DNA from: Narthecium ossifragum
Lineage: Eukaryota; Streptophyta; Magnoliopsida; Dioscoreales; Nartheciaceae
Assembly (NCBI GenBank): GCA_963920575.1
Contig: OY986968.1
Coordinates: 11,094,837-11,158,836, forward strand
Length of the DNA stretch: 64,000 nt
Direction: 5' to 3'
Shown here: positions 35,857 to 45,103 of the stretch, piece after piece
Position numbering within the stretch: position 1 is the stretch's first letter
How the letters are laid out: each line of letters starts with the position of its first letter
Position numbers and translations under genes: made by a program
Notes under the pieces: model-generated
What the model saw: only the letters and a program-made list of their open reading frames with translations
Told to the model about the DNA's origin: nothing
The model's database searches: none

Positions 35857-37444
35857 TGATACGACTTGAAAAGTGTCGCGGCTTAACAAGTCTGACCAAA
35901 ATTACAAAATATTCCGGTGCTCTACTTTAACTACTAAGGACTAGTAGATAGTGGAGAGTCCGAGTCGAGTCCACAGGGATTTAAGGGATTGAAATCAAAT
36001 ACTTAGTAAATCTTCTACTAATAAGTTGAGAAAAGATTGTAAGTTGAAATTAAACTAAACTTATACTAAAGGATTGATGAATATGAGAGGAAGGACCACA
36101 GGATTCTTAATCAGTAACTAAGGATCTACTAAGTTTTCCTAAGACTAGGGCATGCAAACACGATGAATGGCTTCCTAAAAGTTGATAAAGGAATGGCTAG
36201 TTCACCTTATCACTCGACAAGTTCTGTTTAGGATTCCTTGTCGGCAAGAACAATTAATTAAGTTCAGTGACCGAATGATTAGTTACGTTCACTGCTAATG
36301 AACCCTCTTACTCAGATGAGTTCATCGCAAATACTAGCATAGGTATGGATTACGGTGTAATATCGAGATAACTTCGCATCTCGATGGCCGAAACTATAAA
36401 GGTAAGATGCATGAAGGATTAGGGATGGAACGTAGTGGGACTAGCACTACTATAGTGGGACTAGCACTATACAATCCCTAATCACGAATAAGATTCCATC
36501 CGAGATATCATGGGACTAGCATGATCCTCTTATTTGGATGAATCCAATCCACGCCCTAACATACACAAGCTCTAGAATCAAGTGCAAGCAAGAACGATCC
36601 AAACATCCAGCGATAAATCAACACCAAGATATAAAGAAAATAGAAATTAATCCATAAAACCAAACCATCGTGTATACAAACCCTAGATCTAAGAAATCCC
36701 TAGTAAAAACCCTAGTTATATCATAAGAATCCCATGGCTAGGGTTTTAGCTACTCATCTTCAGGGGATAATCCATCAGTAGAAGTTGATGATCTCCTCCC
36801 GCCATGGATCTCCTCCAAAGAATCGTCCAAGAAAAAGATGAAAAAAGGTAGGAAAACTCTCTCCAAAAATGTCTGGAAAAAGCCCCCCAAAAATCCCTAA
36901 ACAATGACTACTTATAGCCCAAGAAACAACCTCCCACGGATTAGATCCGGGCCGTCTATTTTTGCCTTTGGCCGCGTCAGATCGATCCGTCTTTTGGAGT
37001 TCGATCGATCCTACGCCTTAAGTTCTTGATGTTGCGAGCAACGCCCGAGCCGGATCGATCCAACTCTTGGAGTTCCATCGATCCTACGCCTTTACTTGCT
37101 GGTAACTCCCGTGCTGGATCGATCCAACTGTCTCGTTTGATCGATTGAACCGTTGTTGTTGCACTACATCCCGTGCTGGATCGATCCAACTGTTGGAGTT
37201 CGATCGATCCAGTCGTTGTTCATCGTCCCCTCGTTGGTTGAGTTGGATCGATCGAACCTGTTGAGGCCGATCGATCTAACTTATCAAAATCGCCAGAATA
37301 CACCTGTTTTAGCTCCAAAGTTGATCTAACTCATAGGAGGGTCTGTTATACCTGAAATGGAATAAAAGTAGTCAGTCCAGCATTGCTCGGGGCCCAACAA
37401 AGCCAAATTAAAAGGGTATTTTGTGCACTTTTCAAGTCTTATCA
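35857..37444 (-). repeat. Athila-like 5' LTR, complete (1588 bp)
   Basis: TGATACGACTTG...GTCTTATCA. Minus-strand TATA CTATAAG at 36911-36917. Upstream of it in U3 (36976-37283) are five paired GATCGATC units, for example GGATCGATCCAACTC with GAGTTCCATCGATCC forming a stem with a three-base loop (37051-37083). Homologous to the solo LTR at 15185-16762. Confidence 0.9.
36976..37283. repeat. Five-unit paired GATCGATC array in Athila-type U3
   Basis: Five units of about 60 bp, each with two GATCGATC-type octamers flanking a 12-20 nt arm and loop. Spacers carry CCCGTGCTGGATCGATCCAA and TTGGAGTTCGATCGATCC-like blocks. The same five units occur in the solo LTR at about 16300-16600. Located upstream of the predicted TATA. 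Confidence 0.85.
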
Positions 37445-37484
37445 CCTATGCGGTCGAGTCAAGTTAGAGGAACATGTGCTCACA

Positions 37485-37577
37485 ACATTAGATTAGAATA
37501 GAGTTACATTGCACTGGAACTGGACAAAACAGAGCATAAAAAATACATTAGATTAGAATAGAGTTATATGCTCTACT
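37485..37577. repeat. Short direct repeat at right edge of nested block
   Basis: ACATTAGATTAGAATAGAGTTA occurs as near-identical copies starting at 37485 and 37546, directly after the Tekay LTR end. It may be a local duplication linked to the insertion or its repair. Confidence 0.6.
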
Positions 37578-38190
37578 TCACAGTTTCAGACAACAACAAA
37601 ACAAGATAATTCCTGCGATACTTGACAACATCAGGATACTTACATAAATCCTCGACCTAATGTACAATTGCCTTTTATTCAACTCAAGTGATACACCGAC
37701 TCTGTCTTTATCATCCAAGCAACTCCTTAGGCTTTGCTTTTCTTCTTTGGCCTTTTCCTCTCTCTCCCTACATGGACGCAGCTCTCCCAGCAGTGTCTCC
37801 ACTTTCTTCTGACAATCCTCAAGCATTGCCTCTGAATTCTTCAGCTTATCCCTCAATTCACTGATCACTTGCCTACCACGGGCACATGTCTTTGCATCAA
37901 ACCAAACCCAAAAACCACAACCACCATGATTCTTCATGTGTAAACAAAACAAAACATAAGCAATTACTCTAGTAATACAAAGAATTTTTTGAATTTTTAA
38001 TCACTTATGAACCGAAGTAACTTAGGGATCGGACAACATAGAAATCTTCTTCCAGGGTTATTATTTGTCCATGAAGTCCTCAAAGGGGCCTTATACCCGC
38101 AAAAACACTCATAGACATGTCTTCTTTCTCCTGGGGAGGAGATAGAGCTACCACCAGAATACCGCCTTCCTATGGCGGGAAGTATGGAAA
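37578..38190 (-). CDS. GRF-type zinc-finger protein (two exons; start unclear)
   Basis: On the minus strand an upstream exon (about 38190-38050) encodes RRHVYECFCGYKAPLRTSW followed by TNNNPGRRFLCCPIPK. This is the first half of a GRF zinc finger (CxCG, PxRTSxxNPGRxFxxC). A second exon (from about 37935 to a stop at 37578) encodes NHGGCGFWVWFD, the second half (CGFxxWxD), then a coiled-coil-prone segment (VISELRDKLKNSEAMLEDCQ; LLGELR) and a C-terminal hydrophobic stretch (YVSILMLSSIAGIILFCC), probably a membrane anchor. This domain order is common in small plant GRF-domain proteins of unknown role; GRF fingers bind nucleic acid. Exact splice sites are unresolved and no in-frame ATG was found upstream, so it may be a fragment. 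Confidence 0.68.
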
Positions 38191-38221
38191 ACCACTCACG
38201 TGAGGGTACGTGAGTGGTTTT
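38188..38221. promoter_or_regulatory. Perfect 14-bp hairpin containing a G-box, next to the GRF gene
   Basis: AAAACCACTCACGT and ACGTGAGTGGTTTT are perfect inverted repeats around a 6-nt loop (GAGGGT). The left arm border contains CACGTG. It lies at the 5' side of the GRF exon. Confidence 0.6.
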
Positions 38222-39189
38222 GGGTGAACGGTGACAAATGCCGGACGAGAGGGTACTAAATCGACCTACTTTGTAATATGAAGATACTAAAGTTATATTT
38301 TATAACTAGATTGAAATTTTTTAAAATTAGAGCGTATTAAAAGCTAATTTCCCTTAAAAGTTATGAGCAAATGAAACCGTGCGAGGTACACTAGTATCTA
38401 ATACTTGCTAATTGCGAGCGAGCTTTTCTCGAACTTTGGCGTGTTAATGGAGGCCTTGCGGTTATAGATGTAAATAAAAATGGGGGATTTGGCCAGAGGC
38501 CCAAATGCTCGTCTTAATTTGTCAATAAGTCAAGGCAGTACTTTTTTCATGCATTAAACCCAAATAGCATGCAAAAAGACATCACCACCTTTTCTCCGCC
38601 ATCGCATTTTCTTGTAAACAATGACAGTTGCCTAAAAGCAGATAGAACATTCCAAGGACTCATAATTGGCAAAACTAAATTATATACCAATGCATTGGCA
38701 AACAATGCGAGGCACTATAACAAAATTGTTGTTGCAAACGAAAGGAATCTTGTGACAAAAGCTAGATTCCAAATTAAAATCTCCACAATCTTTATTTATG
38801 TTTATGAAACCAGCCTCCATTCCCTGCAACGCATGTGCAGGATTTTGTTCCTGATTTTCCAGGATTCTCTACTGTCGCATTGCATGACAAAAGCACCTTT
38901 AAATGGTATACATGGTACTCCAATTTTCCTTAACTGGAACAGCTCTAAAGCACCTCATAAATCACCTATATCAATCTAATCTACCTCTCCTAAAAGTCAA
39001 GCTAATACTTTCCTCCTTACTGTGTCATCTCTTGCAATTACTGTTTTTTGCTCCATTTTCTATGTGCAATTTGGACTGCACTTTTGAGTAAAAAGTATCA
39101 TCAGATCTCTCAACATGATACGATGATAGAGATCCACTTTATTTCTTAGACTTTGCTGGAAATTTCATCTAGCAGTTTGTTATAATCTG
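38222..39189. other. Intergenic, no feature recognised
   Basis: AT-rich sequence with one 136-codon open frame (38569-38979, +) that lacks recognisable motifs. No transposon ends seen. Confidence 0.5.
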
Positions 39190-40318
39190 AAATCTGGCAT
39201 CATGGGATTCTCATTTTTATCAATGATTAAAATGGGATGCATGAGTGTTGTGATTCTCATTTTCATCAATGATTAAAGTCATTTTTGTCAATAATAAAAA
39301 TGGAATACATGACTTTTTTGTTCTCATTTTCATCAATGATAAAAATAGGATGCATGAGTGATGTGATTCCCATTTTTATCAATGATAAAAATGAAATGCA
39401 CGAACTTTTGGTTCCTATTTTTTTATCAATGATAAAAATGGGATGCATGAGTACTATGATTCCCATTTTTATCAAAGATAAAAATGATAAAAATTTATTC
39501 TCGGAATGATAAAAATGCATTCTCGAAATGATAAAAATGAAATTCTTGGAATTTTTCTTATTCTCGGAATGATAAAAATTCATTTTGTCCTTCTCGGAAT
39601 GATAAAAATTCATTTTTATCTTTCTCGGAATGATAAAAATGAGAATAATAACCCACATTTTTTTCATTTTTATCCATTTTTGTCATTTTTTAATATTATT
39701 ATTCTCATTTATCATTCTCACTTTCCCCATAATTTTTCATATTTTTCTAACTTTTCCTTTTTTTGCCGATTTTCCCTATTCAATGATAAAAATGGGATGC
39801 ATGATTTTTTGGTTCTCATTTTTATCAATGATAAAAATGGAATTCCCATTTTTATCAATGTTAAAATGGAGCATGAGTGCTGTGATTCTCATTTTTATCA
39901 ATGATAAAAATGAAATTCTCGGAATGTCTCGGAATGATAAAAATAAAATTCTCGGAATGATAAAAATCAAATTCTTGGAATGATAAAAATTATTTTTTAT
40001 CATTTTCGGAATGATAAAAATGAAATTCTAGGAATGTCTCGGAATGATTAAAAATCATTTTTATTTTTACCATTCTCGGAATAATAAAAATGAAATGCTT
40101 GGAATGATAAAAATGAATTTTTATCATCATCGAAATGATAAAAATGAAATTCTCGGAATGATAAAAATCCATTTTCATCATTCTCGGAATGATAAAAATG
40201 GGATGAATGACTTTTATTCTCATTTTTATCAATAATGAAAATGGCATTCTCATTTTTATCAATGATAAAAATGGGATGCGTGACTTTTTGATTCCCATTT
40301 TTATCATCTATTATATAA
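39190..40318. repeat. AT-rich array of short inverted repeats
   Basis: Tens of imperfect copies of two related palindromic modules: CATTTTTATCAATGATAAAAATG and TTTTTATCATTCTCGGAATGATAAAAA-like units (each shorter than about 30 bp), often followed by GGGATGCATGA. Modules alternate and are locally inverted, so any segment can pair with many others. Open frames here on both strands reflect the repeat period. The array leads into the assembly gap. It may be a minisatellite grown from a MITE or foldback element. Confidence 0.88.
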
Positions 40319-40400
40319 GGAAGAGCGGATTTTTGAAATGTCTCAACTATAAGACATAAAGAGCGGTCCAGATCTATCTCCAAACACATCCAACGGTTCA

Positions 40401-40600
40401 NNNNNNNNNNNNNNNNNNNNNNNNNNNNNNNNNNNNNNNNNNNNNNNNNNNNNNNNNNNNNNNNNNNNNNNNNNNNNNNNNNNNNNNNNNNNNNNNNNNN
40501 NNNNNNNNNNNNNNNNNNNNNNNNNNNNNNNNNNNNNNNNNNNNNNNNNNNNNNNNNNNNNNNNNNNNNNNNNNNNNNNNNNNNNNNNNNNNNNNNNNNN
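40401..40600. other. Assembly gap (200 N)
   Basis: Exactly 200 unknown bases, a usual placeholder length, so true size is unknown. It lies just after the inverted-repeat array. Flanks both contain CCAACGGTT (40389 and 40709). Confidence 0.99.
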
Positions 40601-40889
40601 CACCAATTAACCCAATAAAAAACCACCTTTACTTAGTTAAAAAGTAAAGTAATAAACAAGAGAGAAATATCAACAATGATTTTGATCTCAACTGTTAGAT
40701 CAAAATCCAACGGTTGAGATCTATCAGTCCAATGCCTGCAGTAACTCCACTACTGCAGGCCCCTGAATCATCATCTACTGGGGAAGGAAAACGTGCTTAC
40801 CTGCTGTCATACTCTCCCGAACAACTCCGCCTTTTTGTCTTTATTTATCCTTGCATGCGCCCTCTGCATATCCTTCTTCGTGCGATACT

Positions 40890-41074
40890 CCTCCCCTCCG
40901 CGTGTTACCACTGCATGCAAAACCTTACAAGAAACCTCTGCCATTTGTTCCACCATCACCCCCCTCTCTCTCCCCCACTACACCCATCTCTCACTCTCAC
41001 TCTCTCTCTCTCTCTCTAACCCCACTACACCCATCTTTCACTCTCTCTCCTTTGGGCTCTCGGCACCAGAGCCG
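40890..41074 (+). promoter_or_regulatory. CT-rich 5' leader of homeodomain-like gene
   Basis: CTCTCTCTCTCTCTCT microsatellite at about 41001-41019 and a repeated CCACTACACCCATCT (about 40975 and 41022) precede the ATG at 41075. Plant 5' UTRs and core promoters often carry such CT tracts. Confidence 0.5.
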
Positions 41075-41985
41075 ATGGAGATCGGAAACAGAGGCGATGA
41101 CCGCAGGCCACCCGGTGGACGTGGAGATGAAGATCGGTGCTGCGGAGGAGGAGGAGGAGGACCCTTGCGTCCTCATAAGAAAATCTCGAAGACTTCGAGA
41201 ATGAGTACCAGCCAGCAGATCCAGGCGCTCAGAAGAGCCTTCGATGGTTTTGTTACATCTCTTATGCTTATATAAAAATCCGTATTTTTCCCTAGGCTGG
41301 GAATGGTTTTGATTTATGGGTTTGATCAGTCGATAGGTACCCATCGAGGCAGGCGATCGAGCAGCTGGCGATGGCGCTGGTGTTAACAACGGAGGAGGTT
41401 CACCTCCGGTTTTGCATCTGGAGGGGCGCGGAGCAAGACTACGGCAGGGCCTCCAGTGAGGGGAGTCGCGTCAGCGGTGGGAGTGGACCGCCGCAACAGG
41501 ATGTCCCTTTGGGAAACGCGCCTGGAATGCCGGGGGCGGGGAATTGGGAGCGGCAGAGGATGCACCTGCTGCCGCCTCCTCCTGCACGACTGGAGCCAGT
41601 GCCGCTGGTGAGGCCAGCGGTCAACAGGCACCACCCCGTGGTGAACGTTATGCCCGTAGTCACTATGGAGGAGGTTGTGGTGATGGTGCCAGTGGTCGCG
41701 ATGCAGCCGGTGGTGACTTGGGAGCCAGTGGTCACCGGACCGCCGCCGCCGCCGCCACCAGGTCCACCACCGTCGCCGCCTCCGCCTCCGCCTCCAGAGC
41801 AGCAGCCGCCCCTTCCACCTTGGCAGGAAATGATGATGCCGGTGATGCCGGTGCTACCACAGCAGCAGCAGGCCGCGGCAGAGAGCGCAGTTAGTGGGCT
41901 CGAGGAGCCGAACTTAAGAGGAGATGGCCCAATTTTTGGCGGTGAATTTGATGCTCTGCCTCCAGGTGCATTCAAGCGCGAATAG
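41075..41985 (+). CDS. Atypical homeodomain-like protein with Pro/Gln-rich tail (2 exons)
   Basis: Exon 1 is 41075-41246 and exon 2 is 41330-41985, with an 83-bp GT-AG intron (GATG|GTTTTG; GATCAG|TCGATA); phases fit and give 275 residues. Residues about 43-95 resemble a homeodomain: SQQIQALRRAF aligns with helix 1, YPSRQAIEQLAMALVLT with helix 2 and turn, and TEEVHLRFCIWRGAE with helix 3. The usual WFQNRR recognition motif is replaced: only F49 and R53 remain, and the DNA-contacting Asn51 is Ile. The N-terminus has a Gly-rich run. The C-terminal 180 residues are rich in Pro, Val and Gln, with several polyproline runs. It could be a degenerate homeodomain with a non-DNA role or a fast-evolving gene fragment. 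Plus-strand start chosen because it keeps exon phase. Confidence 0.55.
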
Positions 41986-42870
41986 GTATCATCTTACTTG
42001 CCATAGTTCTTATGTCAGTTCTGAGGCAATCAATTATGACATTTTTGTTATATTACTTCTCTCTTTTTAAACTGGCTATGAACCCCTAGCAATGATCCTC
42101 TTTTTCCTTCGAATCGGTGTTGGAATGAGGATGGCAAGAACTCCATACTTGGAACATGCTTGGTGAGTATATTTCTGCAAATGTCCAAGAATTTTTTTTT
42201 CTAGGAAGAATTCTGCTTGAACATCTTTTGATCTGCCTTGCCTTTTAAGTGCATTTTTTGATTGAATGAAGCTTAGTTTTGGATACGTAAACATTGATGC
42301 TTGATTAGGCTTAGCTATGTCTGGTCAACCCCCAGCAAGTCCTTTTGGTTCCTAGTCCTTATAGCCATGTGTGCGTCTATCCGCACCACAAAATTGACTC
42401 GCTACACCATATTTTCCATACAACCTTCCATAGTATTTTTTCTCTATACACCACACCATCGTCTACCTCCAACCATCATCTCCACACCACCTCCTACCTC
42501 CTTCAACTTAAAACCATCTTCTCCAATCCTACCTTCTTCAACCTAAAACCGCATTCTATAACCCTTCAAACTCTTCTCTATTCTTCATTATCATCTACTC
42601 TAACCACATTGTTCTTCCCCATGTCCATCACCTTACCTTCTTCGTCGTCATGCCAACATATATAGCAAACTCAAAGGTGTGCTGGATCGAAATGGACGGA
42701 GAAGACGCATATTGGAAAAATAAACGTGTTTAGCAGTACTAGACCGAACCCTCTGCATAAGAAACGGTATCACAATACCGATCAACATGCATGGAAATTG
42801 GGGTCATAGTATCGCCTGTTATATGTGTGTGTACTGCTGGCTGGTTTACTTAATGTTCGGTACATACTGT
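41701..42870 (+). repeat. Left arm of large inverted duplication
   Basis: From ATGCAGCCGGTGGTGACTTG in exon 2 of the homeodomain-like gene through its 3' flank to TTAATGTTCGGTACATA. Matches the reverse complement of 45096-46324 with indels; for instance CGGTATCACAATACCGATCA here corresponds to 45178-45197. Confidence 0.88.
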
Positions 42871-44357
42871 TAAGTCAATCAAGATAGTGGTCTCTTATTT
42901 GGCATGGTTTCTAGTTTACTATTTATGGCTTTCACCCACCGAATAGCTACCAATTGAGCTCATGGCTTGCATTACACTAAATCAAGTTTGCATAGATAAC
43001 ACACATGCGTTTACATTCTACTTCAGTTTCGATACAAACTGAATGAGGTTGGCTAGGTACACCAACACACTTATTTAAGGCTAAATATTCTCCCAAAGTC
43101 TCGGGGCAGTGTTACATAAGGACTTATTCTGATGTGCAAAGAAAAATAATAGAGCCCCACATCAAAACTTCTCCCATACTCGAAAAATAAAAAAAAAGTA
43201 TTTACCATGTTTAGTACACTTTTGCGTTTCTACAAATAGGCTTCATTATCCTATTGCCTTAGAGAGCAATCGTTTCACGAGAAATCCCAATTATGGTGAG
43301 ATTAGATAAATATGCGGGGCAATGCCCACAAAACATTACAATAGCTTCCCTAATTAGTTCACAGAGCTGTGCCACAGATTGTAAATTAGCGAAGACCGTC
43401 TATTTCTTGCCTAAATAAAATAGGATAGCATGTCTTAAGAAATGATCTAAGAAACATGTTACGTACATGTAATAAGTGATAAGCTAGTTGGTTCATTAAT
43501 CCCTCGGATATCCCAATAGTTATTAGCAGCGATATTAATACATGCAGTGATTGAGCACACAAAACGCGAAGGGAAAGGAGAAAACGGTTTGAAGCTAACT
43601 AGCAATCCACATGGCTATCGGGAAATTCTATCTGCACCACACTTTAGATTCAGTTCACCACATTTGCTTAATACACTATACCCCAACTTTTAAATCATGT
43701 TGTTTTACTCAATACACCACACCACATATCACCTATTATCCAAAATACCCTACTATAGAATACACCAAAATCCATGTACACCACAACACCAAGGCCCGTC
43801 CTTCTCAAAACCACCGAACATCACATAACTGTACCACTGAACACCCTCTTCTTCTCTGGCAAGCAGCCGCCGACCTCCGGCAAGGAGCGGAAACCCCGAC
43901 CAAAACATAACTTCAGCACTAAAAATAAGAAAGATGTTGGGTACAGTTAAGATCAGGACGATTAAGTTTCTCTCTCTAAAGCATTCGATATTTAATACCG
44001 AATAAATTTAGCATAGTTATTTTTAACTGACCATCAAAACCCAACTCCACTGACGATCAAAACTCAACCCCACCAAAGATCCCCAATACTAAACCTCCTA
44101 ATTAATTCTCTCTCTATATTGTCAAATCCTATCAGGACCCTAATAATGAATACTAAACAATATGTTCGGTAATAGATACAGAATACGTTAACACAACCAT
44201 CGGTCAAAGAGCACCGATCAATATGTCAGGTGATCGGTACAACTGTACCGAGCAATTATTATGAACACCACACAATATGTTCGGTACATAGACGCCGTAC
44301 ATGTGAACACAATAATTGGTAACTTGTGACCGATATCAATTGTCAAATAACGATACA
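42871..44357. other. Spacer of inverted duplication
   Basis: AT-rich, no genes recognised. CACCACA-rich stretches at 43625-43800 resemble those at 42380-42480. Several GTTCGGTAC motifs (for example 44164, 44280) echo the inner end of the left arm. The open frame 43611-43910 has no recognisable similarity. Confidence 0.5.
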
Positions 44358-45103
44358 TATGTACCTAGGGGTGGCAATTCATGTCAAGGGTCGGGTTCGG
44401 GTTGGGTCGAGACAAGGTATCTTGACTAATAAGCCAATCCTGAACCCGTCCCATTTAATAAACCGGTCATGTTTCTTAACGTGAACCCAACCTATTTTTA
44501 AACGGGTCGACCCAACCCTACCCGCTTAACCCGTTTATTAAACAAGATGGGTTGGGTTAGGTTAGGTTTGGGTCGAGTTGACCTATTTAGCTTACATAAC
44601 TACAGTATAAATAGAAGCTAAATAAATCCATATCAGCCATCAGGCTATCAACCAAACCACTTGATGAATAAAACATTTCTGATTAAAGCACTAAAGCAGT
44701 GAACATATATGGAGAGAAATCAACTAAATATATCAAATATGGAGAGAAATCAACTACCTTAGAAATCCCAACTATGTTGAAGCCGCTAAACCGATATGCC
44801 AAGGCCTTTCTATGAACAATAGCTGGTGGCCTATCGAGGAAGCATGAATAATGTAAGAGGATCAAGGATCAAGTCCTCTTTACTCTTTGGTTGAGAGTTA
44901 AACGGGTCATCATGGGTTTAGCAGGTTACCCAGGTTACCCTGGTCAACCTGGAACCGACCCATTTATAAACGGGTCATAAACGGGTTGACCCATTTATGA
45001 TCCGAACCTGAAAACCCCAAACCCAAACCCACTAATTTTGGGTTGGGTTGGGTCGGGTCAGGTTCGCGGGGTCATGACCCGAATTGCCACCCTTATATGC
45101 ACC
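44358..45103. mobile_element. Non-autonomous hAT-type MITE, 730 bp
   Basis: Element 44366-45095. The left end TAGGGGTGGCAATTC matches the right end (reverse complement TAAGGGTGGCAATTC). Flanking 8-bp target duplications TATGTACC (44358-44365) and TATGCACC (45096-45103) differ by one base. Subterminal sequence is made of GGGTCGGGTT / GGTTGGGTC repeats on the left and their inversion on the right, typical of this widespread plant hAT MITE type. There is no transposase. Confidence 0.85.

Larger units (their letters stand above)
27584..37449 (-). mobile_element. Athila-like Ty3/Gypsy element, pol-deleted, target duplication CCTAT
   Basis: Element 27589-37444, flanked by CCTAT at 27584-27588 and 37445-37449, inserted in the Tekay-like 5' LTR. 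The 5' LTR is 35857-37444 (right side, minus orientation). The primer-binding site next to it (TGGCGCCGTTGCCGAGGA on the minus strand, about 35833-35850) matches the tRNA-Asp site used by Athila-type elements. A polypurine tract (TTGGGGGGTG) adjoins the left LTR at 27996-28005. Gag-protease are long, RT to integrase core is missing, an integrase C-terminus remains, and an env-like ORF lies between integrase and the 3' LTR. The shared LTR parts differ at 4 of 405 sites, so insertion was recent. Confidence 0.92.
18936..37484 (-). mobile_element. Tekay-like Ty3/Gypsy chromovirus (host of nested Athila-like element)
   Basis: Minus-oriented LTR retrotransposon. The 3' LTR is 18936-21165, the internal region 21166-25944, and the 5' LTR 25945-27588 continuing at 37450-37484 after a nested insertion. 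In its own orientation each LTR starts TGTGAGGACATG or a variant and ends GCGCGACA or a variant. Next to the 5' LTR, TAGTATTAGAGC resembles a primer-binding site for initiator tRNA-Met. Coding order is gag, protease, RT, RNase H, integrase, chromodomain. Many stops and frameshifts make it non-functional. No target duplication is visible around the outer ends (GGAGG against ACATT), so it may be a recombinant or have lost an edge. Confidence 0.85.

Noticed and set aside
16290..37283. CRISPR-like regular spacing of GATCGATC units
   Set aside because: Plant nuclear DNA, units are palindromic and diverged, spacers are homologous to each other, and the units lie inside LTRs.
39266..40307. Several open frames of 75-133 codons in both directions
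   Set aside because: They translate the inverted-repeat array (repeating KMxxxxHPIFIID-like text) and have no coding character.
40048..40626. Open frame crossing the N run
   Set aside because: Most of it is unknown sequence; the frame is an artefact of the gap.
43611..43910. 99-codon His/Thr-rich frame as a gene
   Set aside because: Composed of CACCACA-rich repeats resembling those at 42380-42480; no conserved features.
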